DNA of 55,699 bases from Gemmatimonadota bacterium (GTDB lineage Bacteria > Gemmatimonadota > Gemmatimonadetes > Gemmatimonadales > Gemmatimonadaceae). Both the position numbers and the translations under genes were made by a program. The notes below the pieces were generated by a model, which worked only from the letters and a program-made list of their open reading frames with translations, had not been told where the DNA came from and ran no database searches. The DNA lies in NCBI GenBank assembly GCA_028287285.1, contig JAQBPY010000226.1:1-55699 (forward strand). Reading direction: 5' to 3'. Positions 16,221-25,846 of this stretch are shown piece after piece; position 1 is the stretch's first letter; every line of letters starts with the position of its first letter.

Positions 16221-18188
16221 TCACGCGTGCACCACGTTTGGGTCGATGATGCGCGCGATGCCCGATGCGATGGCTGCGCTAACAACAGCGCGAATGTACA
16301 TCGGAATCGAGGAATCGAGAGACGGATCAGGCGTGATTGCATCTGCAACAATGGCGTCCAGCTCGTTCAAGGTGCGCGAACCTGCTAGTGATGATAGTAT
16401 GAGCGCCTGAAGTTCGTTGACCTGCTTGACGAGAACGGCAGCCTCAGAACGATACAGTACGAACGACTCGCCCTGTTTAATGGGTAAGTTGACTTCTCCA
16501 GCAGACATCTGTGACCAAGCCCAGTTCGTCTGAAGCACTTTGGCATGTGGGCTGAGTGCGATGCGCGCACGTTCGATCTCAACCTCATCCAGCCTCGGCA
16601 ACTTCAGTTCCTCGCAGAAGTGGGAGACATAGTCCGTGAAGGCGGCCTGCGCATCCAGCAGAGCCGCATCAACGAGCAGCGCGTCACGCAACATCGGTCC
16701 TTCCAAAGAAGTGTCCACGCCCACCATGTCGCGAACGGTGGCCACCATCTCGGCCATCTCGGCATCGGCCGCTGAAAGGCCATCAATGCGAGCCCTCAAC
16801 TGGCCGGCGTTAGGGGCTAGCCGGAGGGCAAGCTGCGTTCGGGGCAGCCATGCTTCAAGTTCCGCTTGGCGTAGCGCGTCCACATCGTGGTGTTCGTAGC
16901 CCGGTGAGGGATTCCAGTTGGAAACACAAAGCATCGACGGGATATCGGGATTGCCGGCCCGAAGCAGGGAGAGGCCGATGCCTGCCTCACCGAGCATCAA
17001 AGAAGGATCGCTACCGCCGCCAAGTACCCCCGTGATCCATCCGCCGTTCCTGGAGCCTCCAGACGACCGCGCCTCCTCCACTATTTCGGCCAAGATGCCA
17101 TCGGCGCCAAGCCTCAGTCTCTCGCGGGCAATGACGAAAGCCTCGGCGTTGCCAAAGACACCGTGACAAAGTGAATAGTTGAAGAGCGTTCCGTCCTTTA
17201 AGGAGTCTCTCGTGGCCGCTGCCGCCAAGAGCAATTCGGACCGTACCTGCACAGTGTCCACGTCGAGAGACAAAGCACGGGCGCGGGACAGAGCGATTCC
17301 GGGCGCGCCGTGGCACCAGAACCGGGTTAGGGAGGGTTTACCGGAGGAGCGCACAGGGTCGCCAGACCGAAGCCGCGCGCGGAGCGCTGGAATGCCCAGA
17401 ACCACCTGCCGAGCAACTTCATTCGCCCTGAAGTCCGGCCAGTCTCCAGACTCCACAATGGCGTGATGCCGCTCGTATGCCAACGCCCGAGAGGCGCCGA
17501 ATCGCCAGCGCGCTTCACCGGTCGAAGCAAACAGCTCGAGGAATGCATGTGCGACACCCGCAGTGCCATGCGCGTACCCCGTCAGATTCTGCACAACACT
17601 AGCGGCTCCGGACGGCCACGACCAGCCAATTGGCACGCGGTAAGCGCGCTGCTCCAGCCGAGTGCCCAGCCGGCAGGCCAAATCGCGCAGGCCGGAAATC
17701 TCCGTCATCCGATCGATTCTCAAGAGCCCGAGTATGGCGCCAGCAGCTCCGCTAATGACGTCGTCGTGGCAGGACTGAATGCCGTCGGAAAGCCCATCAA
17801 CTTGACGCGCGGCAACGTGGTGCCACTCGTCGTCGCGAGTCAGTTCCCAGAGTCGAGCTGCGACCAACGCAACGCCTACGTTTCCGGTGTAAAGGCCCAA
17901 TCGTGGCGTTGGCCATTCACGTGTCTCAACATATCTCAGCGCACCGCTGGCGCACTTGAGTAGTCGCGGGTCGCGCGTAAGGTTCCACAGCTCCCCAAGA
18001 AAGAGCGCAATACCGGCAACGCCCTGATACACGCCATTCGCCGCCAACTCCTTCCGGGGTGCGAAGGATGCGCCAATCCGCTCCGTCCCAACTACATACC
18101 AGGTACAGGAGTCTCCAGAGTGAAGCGCACTTTGCACAAGGCGCTCACCGATACGGGAAGCTTCATCTAAAAGACTGGTAGTGGGCAT
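16221..18188 (-). CDS. LanC-like lanthipeptide cyclase with C-terminal extension
   Basis: A 655-residue protein. The N-terminal about 420 residues form the LanC toroid with its repeated Gly motifs (GVYQGVAGIALFLGEL, LGLYTGNVGVAL, YAHGTAGVAHAFLELF). The zinc ligands are present: Cys at about 292 (WCHGAPGIAL) and Cys-His at about 341-342 (LCHGVFGNAEAF). The enzyme would add Cys thiols to dehydrated Ser/Thr. LanC proteins are normally about 400 residues, so about 230 extra C-terminal residues are unusual. Their last 80 (LYRSEAAVLVKQVNELQALI, then AGSRTLNELDAIVADAI) resemble a PqqD-like winged helix and might bind a leader peptide (inference). It is divergent from the precursor gene across about 190 bp. 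Confidence 0.9.
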   Translation of the reverse strand: MPTTSLLDEASRIGERLVQSALHSGDSCTWYVVGTERIGASFAPRKELAANGVYQGVAGIALFLGELWNLTRDPRLLKCASGALRYVETREWPTPRLGLYTGNVGVALVAARLWELTRDDEWHHVAARQVDGLSDGIQSCHDDVISGAAGAILGLLRIDRMTEISGLRDLACRLGTRLEQRAYRVPIGWSWPSGAASVVQNLTGYAHGTAGVAHAFLELFASTGEARWRFGASRALAYERHHAIVESGDWPDFRANEVARQVVLGIPALRARLRSGDPVRSSGKPSLTRFWCHGAPGIALSRARALSLDVDTVQVRSELLLAAAATRDSLKDGTLFNYSLCHGVFGNAEAFVIARERLRLGADGILAEIVEEARSSGGSRNGGWITGVLGGGSDPSLMLGEAGIGLSLLRAGNPDIPSMLCVSNWNPSPGYEHHDVDALRQAELEAWLPRTQLALRLAPNAGQLRARIDGLSAADAEMAEMVATVRDMVGVDTSLEGPMLRDALLVDAALLDAQAAFTDYVSHFCEELKLPRLDEVEIERARIALSPHAKVLQTNWAWSQMSAGEVNLPIKQGESFVLYRSEAAVLVKQVNELQALILSSLAGSRTLNELDAIVADAITPDPSLDSSIPMYIRAVVSAAIASGIARIIDPNVVHA

Positions 18189-18379
18189 CAATGGTGCGGC
18201 GAACAATGGCCTGACCGTCCCGGGCTGCAGTTAGCTAAGCAGCCTAGTTTTACAGCCAAAGCCACAACGGCGCAAGAGGGCGTATTTCTAAGACCTTGCG
18301 CGGCTCGCCGAAAGCTGTAGCTTGGCAGTTGTAGCTACTGTCAGAATGTGTCCGCTAACCGCTAAAAGAGGGGAAAGCC
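18189..18379. promoter_or_regulatory. divergent promoter region of cyclase and precursor genes
   Basis: A 191-bp region separates the LanC start (minus strand) from the precursor start (plus strand). It must contain both promoters if neither gene is read from further away. A small inverted repeat GGCTGC/GCAGCC lies near 18223-18245. AGAGGGG at 18367-18373, 6 nt before the precursor ATG, is its ribosome site. No certain -35/-10 pair was assigned. Confidence 0.4.
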
Positions 18380-18709
18380 ATGCCAGATCGCAAGTCGAAC
18401 GCGGCAGCCCAACGCGAAGAGTCACCACTAACGCGACGCCTCAAAGTGTCGCGGGAGTTGCTGACTCGGTTGGGAACCGCGGCCATGCAACACGCTGCCG
18501 GCGGCACACAGTACCCGACGTGCGACACCTCTCCAACCTGCCCCACCGACTTTTTCTGCCCCAGTCCCACCGATCTAACGTGTGAGACACAGTGTGGCTG
18601 CTCGCTCGACTGTCCGACGATGGTCGGTCAGCCGACGTGTTGCATCGACGACTTCACGTGCGGCGCAACCTGTCCCGGCAGCGAGCTTACCCGATGCGGT
18701 CCTTGTTAG
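18380..18709 (+). CDS. lanthipeptide precursor with double-Gly leader and Cys-rich core
   Basis: A 109-residue peptide. The leader (1-42) holds LKVSRELLTRL, close to the L-x-K-E-T-L-like leader motif of class I lanthipeptides, and ends HAAGG, a C39 cleavage site. The predicted core (43-109, 67 residues) has 13 Cys and 17 Ser/Thr with no Lys and one Arg. Thr directly precedes Cys in several places (PTC, PTC, LTC, PTCC, FTC, ATC), and Pro/Asp/Gly are frequent. A long core with adjacent T-C pairs is not like nisin-type peptides. A strong AGAGGGG site precedes the ATG. The gene stands alone between LanC and LanB, both on the opposite strand. It could also be a disulfide-rich peptide, but the leader and neighbours favour thioether rings. 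Confidence 0.88.
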   Translation: MPDRKSNAAAQREESPLTRRLKVSRELLTRLGTAAMQHAAGGTQYPTCDTSPTCPTDFFCPSPTDLTCETQCGCSLDCPTMVGQPTCCIDDFTCGATCPGSELTRCGPC

Positions 18710-19090
18710 GATAGGGATTGGCACGGAAGAGGCGGGCATGCGCTAAGGCTTGCCAATCTTGGGCGTTGTCAGCGGTGGGGGCCACTGCGCGTGGGCGCAG
18801 TTGGCCGCTACTCTGCGTGACGAGGCGCAGGCCGAATCTCAAATATCTGCGGGGAACTGCTGCCCATTCTGCAGCCCAGATCGTTGCTCATCAGTCCCGT
18901 GGACGTTATGATCTGACTGGAAGATTGCCAGTCGCGAACTGTACGAAAGACGTGTGAGAGTGGCGACGATACGAAAAGAGAAAGGCAAGGCGCGCACAGC
19001 GGTTGCTAGCGGCGTTCAAAGCAGACGGACGCGGACAGCCGAGTTGGCCTTCGAGGGCGAGCCGTCGGCGGACGACATGCACGGGCGTGA
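18710..19090. other. intergenic region after the precursor gene
   Basis: About 380 bp lies between the convergent ends of the precursor and LanB genes. An 8-bp inverted repeat GATTGGCA/TGCCAATC (about 18715-18758, loop about 27 nt) starts directly after the precursor stop and could act as a terminator or stabilise the 3' end, but no T-run follows. Two small plus-strand frames look random. No second precursor peptide was found here. Confidence 0.4.
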
Positions 19091-22000
19091 TCAATCATTC
19101 GTCGGCTTGAGCGCCGCAGCACGAGCGCGCTCGCTGCGATAGTGCCGCACAAGGAAATCGTACACGGTGGACTCCACCCGTTGACCGTCCGGCATCATGC
19201 GGTTGACCCACATGTGGGTCAGGCTAAGCATGAGGTCCCCAAATGGCACCGTCAGCTCCGCGCGGCTCTCGAGTGCGCGGAGCTCTGCGAATAGCGGCCG
19301 TGTGCGCACCGACCGCCGGTCCATTACGGATGACAGCCAGGTCGCACCGCGGACGTCACGAACATCTATAAGCGCCTCAGCGACAGCGCCTCGGCGCGCA
19401 CGAAACTGCGTGCTGCGCATCTGCCGCACGTGCGTTGGGGGAGTTCCCAAGCGTCGTTCGAGAACCGTGATACGTTCCGGAATACAAACGTCGGCATCTT
19501 CGAAGTATCGGTCAATCCCTGCTAGCACAACCATATCCCGTTCAGGCGCTCCGGTTGCTCCGACAGTCACCAGGGTAGTGAGAGCAGCCGTGCTGTCCGC
19601 GGCGAATATTGCTTCAGCGAGCGGGATCGCAGCTGCCCCCCCGTAGCGTTCGACCTCTGGCATATATGTGTCGAACGCAAGACGCGATACGCGCCCATTC
19701 GTGACCAAAGGAGCACACATGGCGCTCGTCAGCTCCAGCACGCGCGCGAGAGTAGCTGCGCTGCCGTGGAAGCGCACGCGGAGGTGCGATTCCGGGTCCG
19801 AATAGCGGATAAAGAACCATCTGTCGAGAATCCCCTCAGCTTCGAGCGTACTTACCAGTGGAGCGAGTAACGTTCGTACCACATAGTCAATGCTACCAAC
19901 CCCACAATAGACCTTCGCATATACCCACTCCCGCCCCGGCGTGTGCCGCCTGACCGAGGCTATCGCGGTCGCCTGTGGCTGCGTGGACGCTCCGCGACGG
20001 CCAGGAGCCACATTGGAGTCGCGCGCTACAGGAAGCTCACGTCGAATCAAGGGAACGATTATCTCATTGGCATACCTCCCCTCTGGGCCCATAACACACA
20101 TTTCATGAGGCGCAGGTAACATCTCTTCCAAAGTGGCGGCGCGGCGCCCATGAACGAGATCCAAGAGAACCCGCACACTTCGGTCGTTTTCTAGATCGAC
20201 AAGGAGACGATTGTCACCATCCACGAGCACTACGTATCGTGGAACGCTCGACCGGTGGCGCCAACGAGCAAGCTCACTCGTCCCGTCAAGAGCAGTGTCT
20301 GCACTGAATCGCGCTATCTCATCAGAAGTGATGGACCATGATGCGCGCGCGAGGACGATGCGGCCGCGGGTCACCCTCGGCAAGTGCGGGGCGGAACCGT
20401 GAAGTCCCCAAGACCATGCCGCGCTTCCCGACACACCATGCTCCTGAAGAGCGGCAAGAAAGCGATATACTGGAAGTTCGGAAGAAGAGAAATAGTTATG
20501 CGCAGAACTCAGCCTGGGCCGAACTTCGCGCCCCAGCCTGGAGGAGCGCAGTGTAATCCGACCCGCTCTTACAGAAACGCGAAGATCAGATGCCGCAATA
20601 CGGGCAGCGCCATCGCCGCCGCCGCGTCCAAGGTACGAGATCTCGTACTCGCGGAGCACTGGCCGGGCTGCGATATTGCCGACTCGACCCTGGGGCAGAT
20701 GAACGATCTCCGCGAACACCACGTCCGGTTCCAGCGCCTCCTCCGCCAGAATGTAAAGGCGTATTTCGCGCTCAAGATCAGGATGAAGGTGCGCAAACCG
20801 TCCCAGCATCCGTGCGCCAGATGGTCCGGAGACGTGATGCGCGAGCAGGCGGTAGTCGCCGCGGTCCACGTGAGCGCTTGACTCGGCTATCACGGTAGCC
20901 ATGACTGAAACGGCATCGCACAAGACGCGGCCCGGCCTGCCGAGCCGGGCAAGATCCGCATCACTCAGTTCCACTGTTTGCAAGCGGTCGCGTGCCGCCC
21001 GGACTCGCAAGTCGCCCAGCCACAACTCACGTTGCCGCATCTGTTCTCCAGCGCGTCGCATAAAATGGTCGCTCTGGTCGAGCTGTGGAAAGCCAATTCC
21101 GACGTCGTTGTCCAGCGCCTCGAGCAACGGCACCTCTAGCGACTGATAACGTTCCTCAAAACGCCCGACAAATTCCGCAAGACGATCGCTCCCAACCGTG
21201 AGTGTGAGGATCATTTCGGCTGCATCGATCAGCTCACTGACGACTCCGGCGGAGAGGCTCAGCTGCGGTCCAGGCTTGTAAAGGTCGACCTGTACAATCT
21301 TTGCGCGTTCGATAGGCACCTGCAGAACGGTCAGAGGACTAACCGCGTCATCATAAACATCCGCCGGGTTGCCAATGCCACTCGCATCAAGGCGAGCAAG
21401 CCTGTCGTTCGTGGCTCTAATGGCAATGCTGATCTCAGTGCCGTAGCCCGAAGCTTCCAAATCACGAGCGAGCACAGCAGCGGCTTCGGTACCTGTCAAC
21501 TGCGGCTCGATCCCGGGAACCAAGAGCTGCGTGTCGATAAGCTCGGTCAGAAACTCATCGGTCTCAGACTTCTCGAAGCCCAAAGTACGCAACGAGTCGT
21601 GGAGCTCACCAAATCGCGCACCAGTAGCCGCGCGCGAGAGTATGTCGAGAATTTCAGGTGTGGGCTCGACGGCCGTCAGCAGGTACTCGCGCTTGTGCCC
21701 GCTGTACCGTGTCTCGACGTAGTGCAGCCGCCCGCCGACAGCGATCGTCGTTGAATTGGTATGAAGAGTGAGCAGGCGCCGTGCATCCGTGTTGGCGCCA
21801 ATGACACGCGCGAGTTCCGCAACATAGTCCATGTCTAAGCGCGACTTTCGGGCATACCCTTCGCGCGCACACAACTCGAGCCGGGTTACGTCGCCAATTG
21901 TCACCAAGCTGCACCCCGCAAACAAGCCAAAGGGCGTACACCGGTGGCTAGCCCTGCTGAAATAGCGAATGACAGACAGTTCGAGGCGCTCCGTGTCGTG

Positions 22001-22303
22001 TTTCGTCACCCCTGAGTGCCATTGCGCCAGAACGTCGTGCAACACGGGTGACGCGACGCGCAGAGCCTCAAGAAACGCAGGGTCCATTGTGACGTCGCGC
22101 AACAGGTCGAGTGACGACGAAGATAATCCGTCAGGGCCAGTGACAGGCGCTGGTCTTGAAGCAATGCGCGCGCTCCACCGCGTAAAGTCGTCAATGGCGA
22201 GGAGGGGTGTTCGCATAACGGCAAAGCCGGAATGGCGATAGAATGGGACCTTTCGCGCAGAGGGCCTGGCAGTTGACATTGGCTTCGACGGAGGTAGGGC
22301 CAT
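19091..22303 (-). CDS. LanB-type lanthipeptide dehydratase, full length
   Basis: About 1070 residues, the normal size for a class I dehydratase using glutamyl-tRNA. The N-terminal glutamylation domain carries VIRYFSRASHRCTPFGLFAG at about residues 111-130, the hallmark of the family. The C-terminal elimination (SpaB_C-like) domain begins near EWVYAKVYCG and holds FFIRYSDPESHLRVRFHG. Both halves being on one chain argues against the split thiopeptide type. The start is uncertain: ATGs at 22303 and 22279 are both possible, and an upstream extension seems spurious. It would dehydrate Ser/Thr of the precursor, whose gene lies 380 bp downstream on the other strand. It is divergent from the ABC exporter operon. 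Confidence 0.93.
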   Translation of the reverse strand: MALPPSKPMSTARPSARKVPFYRHSGFAVMRTPLLAIDDFTRWSARIASRPAPVTGPDGLSSSSLDLLRDVTMDPAFLEALRVASPVLHDVLAQWHSGVTKHDTERLELSVIRYFSRASHRCTPFGLFAGCSLVTIGDVTRLELCAREGYARKSRLDMDYVAELARVIGANTDARRLLTLHTNSTTIAVGGRLHYVETRYSGHKREYLLTAVEPTPEILDILSRAATGARFGELHDSLRTLGFEKSETDEFLTELIDTQLLVPGIEPQLTGTEAAAVLARDLEASGYGTEISIAIRATNDRLARLDASGIGNPADVYDDAVSPLTVLQVPIERAKIVQVDLYKPGPQLSLSAGVVSELIDAAEMILTLTVGSDRLAEFVGRFEERYQSLEVPLLEALDNDVGIGFPQLDQSDHFMRRAGEQMRQRELWLGDLRVRAARDRLQTVELSDADLARLGRPGRVLCDAVSVMATVIAESSAHVDRGDYRLLAHHVSGPSGARMLGRFAHLHPDLEREIRLYILAEEALEPDVVFAEIVHLPQGRVGNIAARPVLREYEISYLGRGGGDGAARIAASDLRVSVRAGRITLRSSRLGREVRPRLSSAHNYFSSSELPVYRFLAALQEHGVSGSAAWSWGLHGSAPHLPRVTRGRIVLARASWSITSDEIARFSADTALDGTSELARWRHRSSVPRYVVLVDGDNRLLVDLENDRSVRVLLDLVHGRRAATLEEMLPAPHEMCVMGPEGRYANEIIVPLIRRELPVARDSNVAPGRRGASTQPQATAIASVRRHTPGREWVYAKVYCGVGSIDYVVRTLLAPLVSTLEAEGILDRWFFIRYSDPESHLRVRFHGSAATLARVLELTSAMCAPLVTNGRVSRLAFDTYMPEVERYGGAAAIPLAEAIFAADSTAALTTLVTVGATGAPERDMVVLAGIDRYFEDADVCIPERITVLERRLGTPPTHVRQMRSTQFRARRGAVAEALIDVRDVRGATWLSSVMDRRSVRTRPLFAELRALESRAELTVPFGDLMLSLTHMWVNRMMPDGQRVESTVYDFLVRHYRSERARAAALKPTND

Positions 22304-22774
22304 GCTTGGCGCGGTCCGGAGACGTGAGGATGGTTGGCATAGGTGCGATGACTCCCCTCTCGAACGTGGAGGGTAGTTCACCCCAGTTAGGCCGTTGCAG
22401 CGCTCCCGCCTTGCGCACGCGAGCGCTGAACCGGTACTAGCTGGCCATTGGCAGGGAATCTGCCAGCAGACAGCGTGCACCGCAATGTCATTGCAGAGTT
22501 AGGCCCCTCTAGAACACGCGATCAACTATCCAGTGGCAACGCAGTGCCAGGCATGTACCAGCTCGGGATTTGCACGGAACCTAGCGGCCGACTGATTGTA
22601 TGCTCACCTTTTCAGCTGCAAGCAATCGCGTGGCCGTAACAGCTGACCGTCCATGCGCGTGTTGAGCAAAAGATAGCGCCCTTGCCTTAGTGAACAATCA
22701 AATGACGCACGCGAACGCCACGCGCTCTCCGCACTACGCGAAGATGCGCCAGCACATGCCCACACTCGTTCAGA
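22304..22774. promoter_or_regulatory. divergent region between LanB and exporter operon
   Basis: About 470 bp without a convincing gene separates the LanB start from the ABC exporter start. It should hold the promoters of both transcripts. No clear operator palindrome was found, and no regulator gene is present anywhere in the locus. Confidence 0.4.
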
Positions 22775-24634
22775 ATGTCAAAGTACGTTAGTGGGCGGCT
22801 ACAGAAGCGCACACCGATTCCAACAACGCGGGAGGCTCTGGCCTTTTTCTGGCGCCTCGTTCAACTCATGCGACCGTTCTGGGGGCTGCTCGCCAAAGGT
22901 ACCGCCATGAGCATCAGCATCAGCGTCGTGGGAATGATCACGCCCTACTTCTCGAAAATCTATTTTGACCGTGTTTACCCGACGCGTGATATCACGCTAC
23001 TGCAAGTACTTGTGGTTGGGTCCGTAACCCTGACGATCACGAGCGCCTTCATGACAGCCGTGCGAGGCTACTACAGCATGAGCATCGGCGCGCAGCTGAA
23101 TCGCTCCATCAGCCTCATGTTCTTCAACCACCTCCAGCATCTGACGATAAGGTTCTTCGACCAGCATCGCGTCGGCGAGATCTACAGTCGCTTCGGCAAC
23201 GTCAGCGCGTCAATAAAGACGGTGACAGGCACCTTCGAGACCGTAATGCTGAATTGCGCGTTCCTCATCCTCGTACCGCCGCTCTTGCTGTTCATGAATC
23301 CACGTGTTGCACTCCTCTCACTGATTACTGTTCCGATAACGACCACTTTGTCCACCATATCATCCCGCTGGGTACGGCGATATTCGCAGCGAGGAATGGA
23401 GACCAACGCGGAACTCTCAGCATTTCAAATCGAAACGCTGAGCAACATCCGTATTGTCAAGGGACTAGCTGCCGAGCCCTTCGTGTTCAGACTGGCGCAA
23501 GAGCAGCTCCACGCTGCCATGGAACTGTCCTTCAAGTCCGGCGCACTGGGTGTTAGCGTCGGATTCGTAAACGCAGTCCTGCGCACCCTCGGACTGGGCG
23601 CGTTCACCTATGTAGCCTGGACGCAGATCATCCATCAGGACATGACCCTTGGCGACTTCATGGCGTTCTCGATGTATGTTGGCTATCTAACGGGGCCAGT
23701 CGGGTCTGTCGCGTCCATGTTCATGGACTTCCAGACGTCGGCGGTGAGTTTCGGGCGCATGTTCGAGTACCTCGACCTTCCCGTCGAGCAGGATCCGTCG
23801 CTCGCCTTCAAGAGCGCAAAGCCCATCTCACACCGGCTAGCGGGTGACTTTGCGCTGCGAGATATCACGTTCCAATACACGCCCGAGAAGGCGGTGTTGC
23901 GCAACGTCTCGATGTCGGTGGCTCGAGGTAGCCTAAGTGCGATTGTTGGACCAAGTGGCGCTGGCAAATCATCAGTGCTGCGCTTGATCAGCGGTCTTGA
24001 ACGGCCGCAAGTCGGCGAAATCTGGTTTGGGGACACCCGCAGCGAGGCGATAACCCTCCCGGATATTAGGCGTCAGATCGCAGCGGTCTGGCAGGAAGTA
24101 AGCCTGATGCGTGGAACCATACGCGACAATCTGACCTATGCGCTTGACGACGTCTCAGAAGAGCGACTTGACGAAGTGCTGCGCGTGTGTCGCCTAACGG
24201 AGCTGATCGCCGAGCAACCTTTGGGTATGGAGACCACGGTGGCAGAATTCGGCGCAACGCTCTCTGGTGGGCAGCGGCAACGCCTCGCAATTGCTCGAGC
24301 GCTCCTTCGTGATGCTCCGATCCTGACGCTTGATGAAGCGACGTCGAACATCGACGTAAGTACGGAGAGTGAGATCCTGCGCGACGTCTTCTCGCGAGCA
24401 AGGGGAACCACAATCGTCTTTGTCACGCATCGGGTTTCAACGGCCGTTCTTGCAGACCGGATCTTTGTGATGGATGCTGGCTGCATCGTTGGTGCTGGTA
24501 CACACCCCGAACTGATGGACAGCTGCCAGGTCTACCGCGATCTCTACACGGCCGGAACAGCCCCGCCGGACGATCAGCGGCGGCTACGTGCATTGGGTGG
24601 TGACCCACCTTTCCCGCGCAAATGGGGAGGCTGA
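22775..24634 (+). CDS. ABC exporter (membrane plus ATPase domain), lanthipeptide export
   Basis: A 619-residue half-transporter with the MsbA/LanT layout but no C39 peptidase. Six transmembrane helices occupy about residues 30-320 (WGLLAKGTAMSISISVVGMI, then LLQVLVVGSVTLTITSAF). The ATPase is complete: Walker A VGPSGAGKSS, Q-loop AVWQEVSL, signature LSGGQRQRLAIA, Walker B ILTLDEATSNID, and H-loop VTHRVS. It heads an operon with an HlyD-type adaptor 6 bp downstream. Together they probably export the peptide through the Gram-negative envelope, while the peptidase function sits on the separate degenerate C39/ABC protein. The ATG at 22775 has a weak ribosome site. Confidence 0.92.
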   Translation: MSKYVSGRLQKRTPIPTTREALAFFWRLVQLMRPFWGLLAKGTAMSISISVVGMITPYFSKIYFDRVYPTRDITLLQVLVVGSVTLTITSAFMTAVRGYYSMSIGAQLNRSISLMFFNHLQHLTIRFFDQHRVGEIYSRFGNVSASIKTVTGTFETVMLNCAFLILVPPLLLFMNPRVALLSLITVPITTTLSTISSRWVRRYSQRGMETNAELSAFQIETLSNIRIVKGLAAEPFVFRLAQEQLHAAMELSFKSGALGVSVGFVNAVLRTLGLGAFTYVAWTQIIHQDMTLGDFMAFSMYVGYLTGPVGSVASMFMDFQTSAVSFGRMFEYLDLPVEQDPSLAFKSAKPISHRLAGDFALRDITFQYTPEKAVLRNVSMSVARGSLSAIVGPSGAGKSSVLRLISGLERPQVGEIWFGDTRSEAITLPDIRRQIAAVWQEVSLMRGTIRDNLTYALDDVSEERLDEVLRVCRLTELIAEQPLGMETTVAEFGATLSGGQRQRLAIARALLRDAPILTLDEATSNIDVSTESEILRDVFSRARGTTIVFVTHRVSTAVLADRIFVMDAGCIVGAGTHPELMDSCQVYRDLYTAGTAPPDDQRRLRALGGDPPFPRKWGG

Positions 24635-24640
24635 GAGACC

Positions 24641-25846
24641 GTGGCCACGTCGAATAGCGTACCGAGGAGGACCGTTGAGCTTCAGCTACCGCCGATGGAT
24701 CAGCGGCGGCTCCTTGGAGCAAATGTAGTCAGGCGGGCAGCCACAATCCTTCTGCTGGCCTTCAGCGCAACATTGATACTTGGCATTATTGGCGGCTCAC
24801 TGGTGTCCGTCCGTCTGACGGTGGATGCGAGTGGGGTACTCGAGCCGGTGCGCGTTGCCACGGTGCGTCCAGCTCAAGATGGCTTGATCAGGCGCGTCCT
24901 GGTATCGACGGGCGACACAGTGCGGTCCGAGCAGGTGCTCGTGGTTCTCGACTCGCTGGATCTCGCCACAAGTTTGGGCGTCCTGCTTGCGCAGCAGGAT
25001 GCGCAGAGAATTACACGGGCACAACTACTGGCTGAGGTGCCCGTAGATCAGCAGCGGCAGCTGGCGCAGCGTGCGCAGGCCGACGCACATGTTGTACGCG
25101 CTGGCGCGACCGTGCTGGATCGAATGGTCAGCCATGGGCTGGGTCGCAATCTCGATTCTCTAACTCGGGCGTACGTCACAGGAACGCACGTCAACATTGA
25201 TGTCGCGCTCTCGGATCTGCGTTCAGCGCAGGCCGACCAACTGACGGCGGACGCAGAGGAGCTGCGACTTCGCAGTGCAGATCTGGCAGTAGCCGCTCAG
25301 GATGCGAAGTTGCGGGAGCTGCAATCGACCATCCGAGCAGCGCGTGCAAGACTGGCTCGTCTGGCCATCCTCTCACCGTCGAACGGCGTGGTTCTTACGG
25401 AGCAGGTAGAACGCCTGACCGGTTCGTATGTAAGGCAGGGCGAGCAAATTCTCGAGGTAGGAGATCCTGCATCATGGCGCGCCGACCTGATCGTAAATGA
25501 AGCGGACATGCACGACATCCACCGCGGGGACTCGGTGTCTGTGGAAGTGCTGCCACTGACCGCCCTCAAGATGCCGCGACTTAACGGCGTAGTGGATGCC
25601 GTCGGGGTGACGCCGACGTCGCCGGGAGGCGGGAGCAGTGCGGCACAGCTAGCGCCCTCAGGTTCTTACCGTGTACTCGTGTCTCTCGACCCCACGCAGC
25701 TGCGCGAAATTGGTGTGAGCCAGTTTCGTCGGGGGTATTCGGTTACAGGAAAGATCGTCACTCGGCGCGGCATCATCCTTCGCCTGCTGTCCGATTGGGC
25801 AAACCGAGAGCTGAGGCGCCAGGCGGCGCGGGTGCCGGTTACATGA
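24641..25846 (+). CDS. HlyD-family membrane fusion protein (export adaptor)
   Basis: A 401-residue periplasmic adaptor. One N-terminal transmembrane helix (AATILLLAFSATLILGIIGG, about 33-52) is followed by a biotinyl-lipoyl-like segment split in two (VRPAQDGLIRRVLVSTGDTV and ARLAILSPSNGVVLTEQVE). A long Gln/Ala-rich coiled-coil hairpin lies between them (about 115-230), and a beta-barrel domain at the C terminus. The GTG start is 6 bp after the ABC stop. The stop overlaps the methyltransferase ATG (ATGA). No outer-membrane TolC-like gene is present in the window, so a general TolC elsewhere would be needed. Confidence 0.9.
   Translation: MATSNSVPRRTVELQLPPMDQRRLLGANVVRRAATILLLAFSATLILGIIGGSLVSVRLTVDASGVLEPVRVATVRPAQDGLIRRVLVSTGDTVRSEQVLVVLDSLDLATSLGVLLAQQDAQRITRAQLLAEVPVDQQRQLAQRAQADAHVVRAGATVLDRMVSHGLGRNLDSLTRAYVTGTHVNIDVALSDLRSAQADQLTADAEELRLRSADLAVAAQDAKLRELQSTIRAARARLARLAILSPSNGVVLTEQVERLTGSYVRQGEQILEVGDPASWRADLIVNEADMHDIHRGDSVSVEVLPLTALKMPRLNGVVDAVGVTPTSPGGGSSAAQLAPSGSYRVLVSLDPTQLREIGVSQFRRGYSVTGKIVTRRGIILRLLSDWANRELRRQAARVPVT

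Noticed and set aside
18718..19142. Second precursor peptide downstream of the first
   Set aside because: The two small frames lack a leader helix, GG site or Ser/Thr-Cys-rich core.
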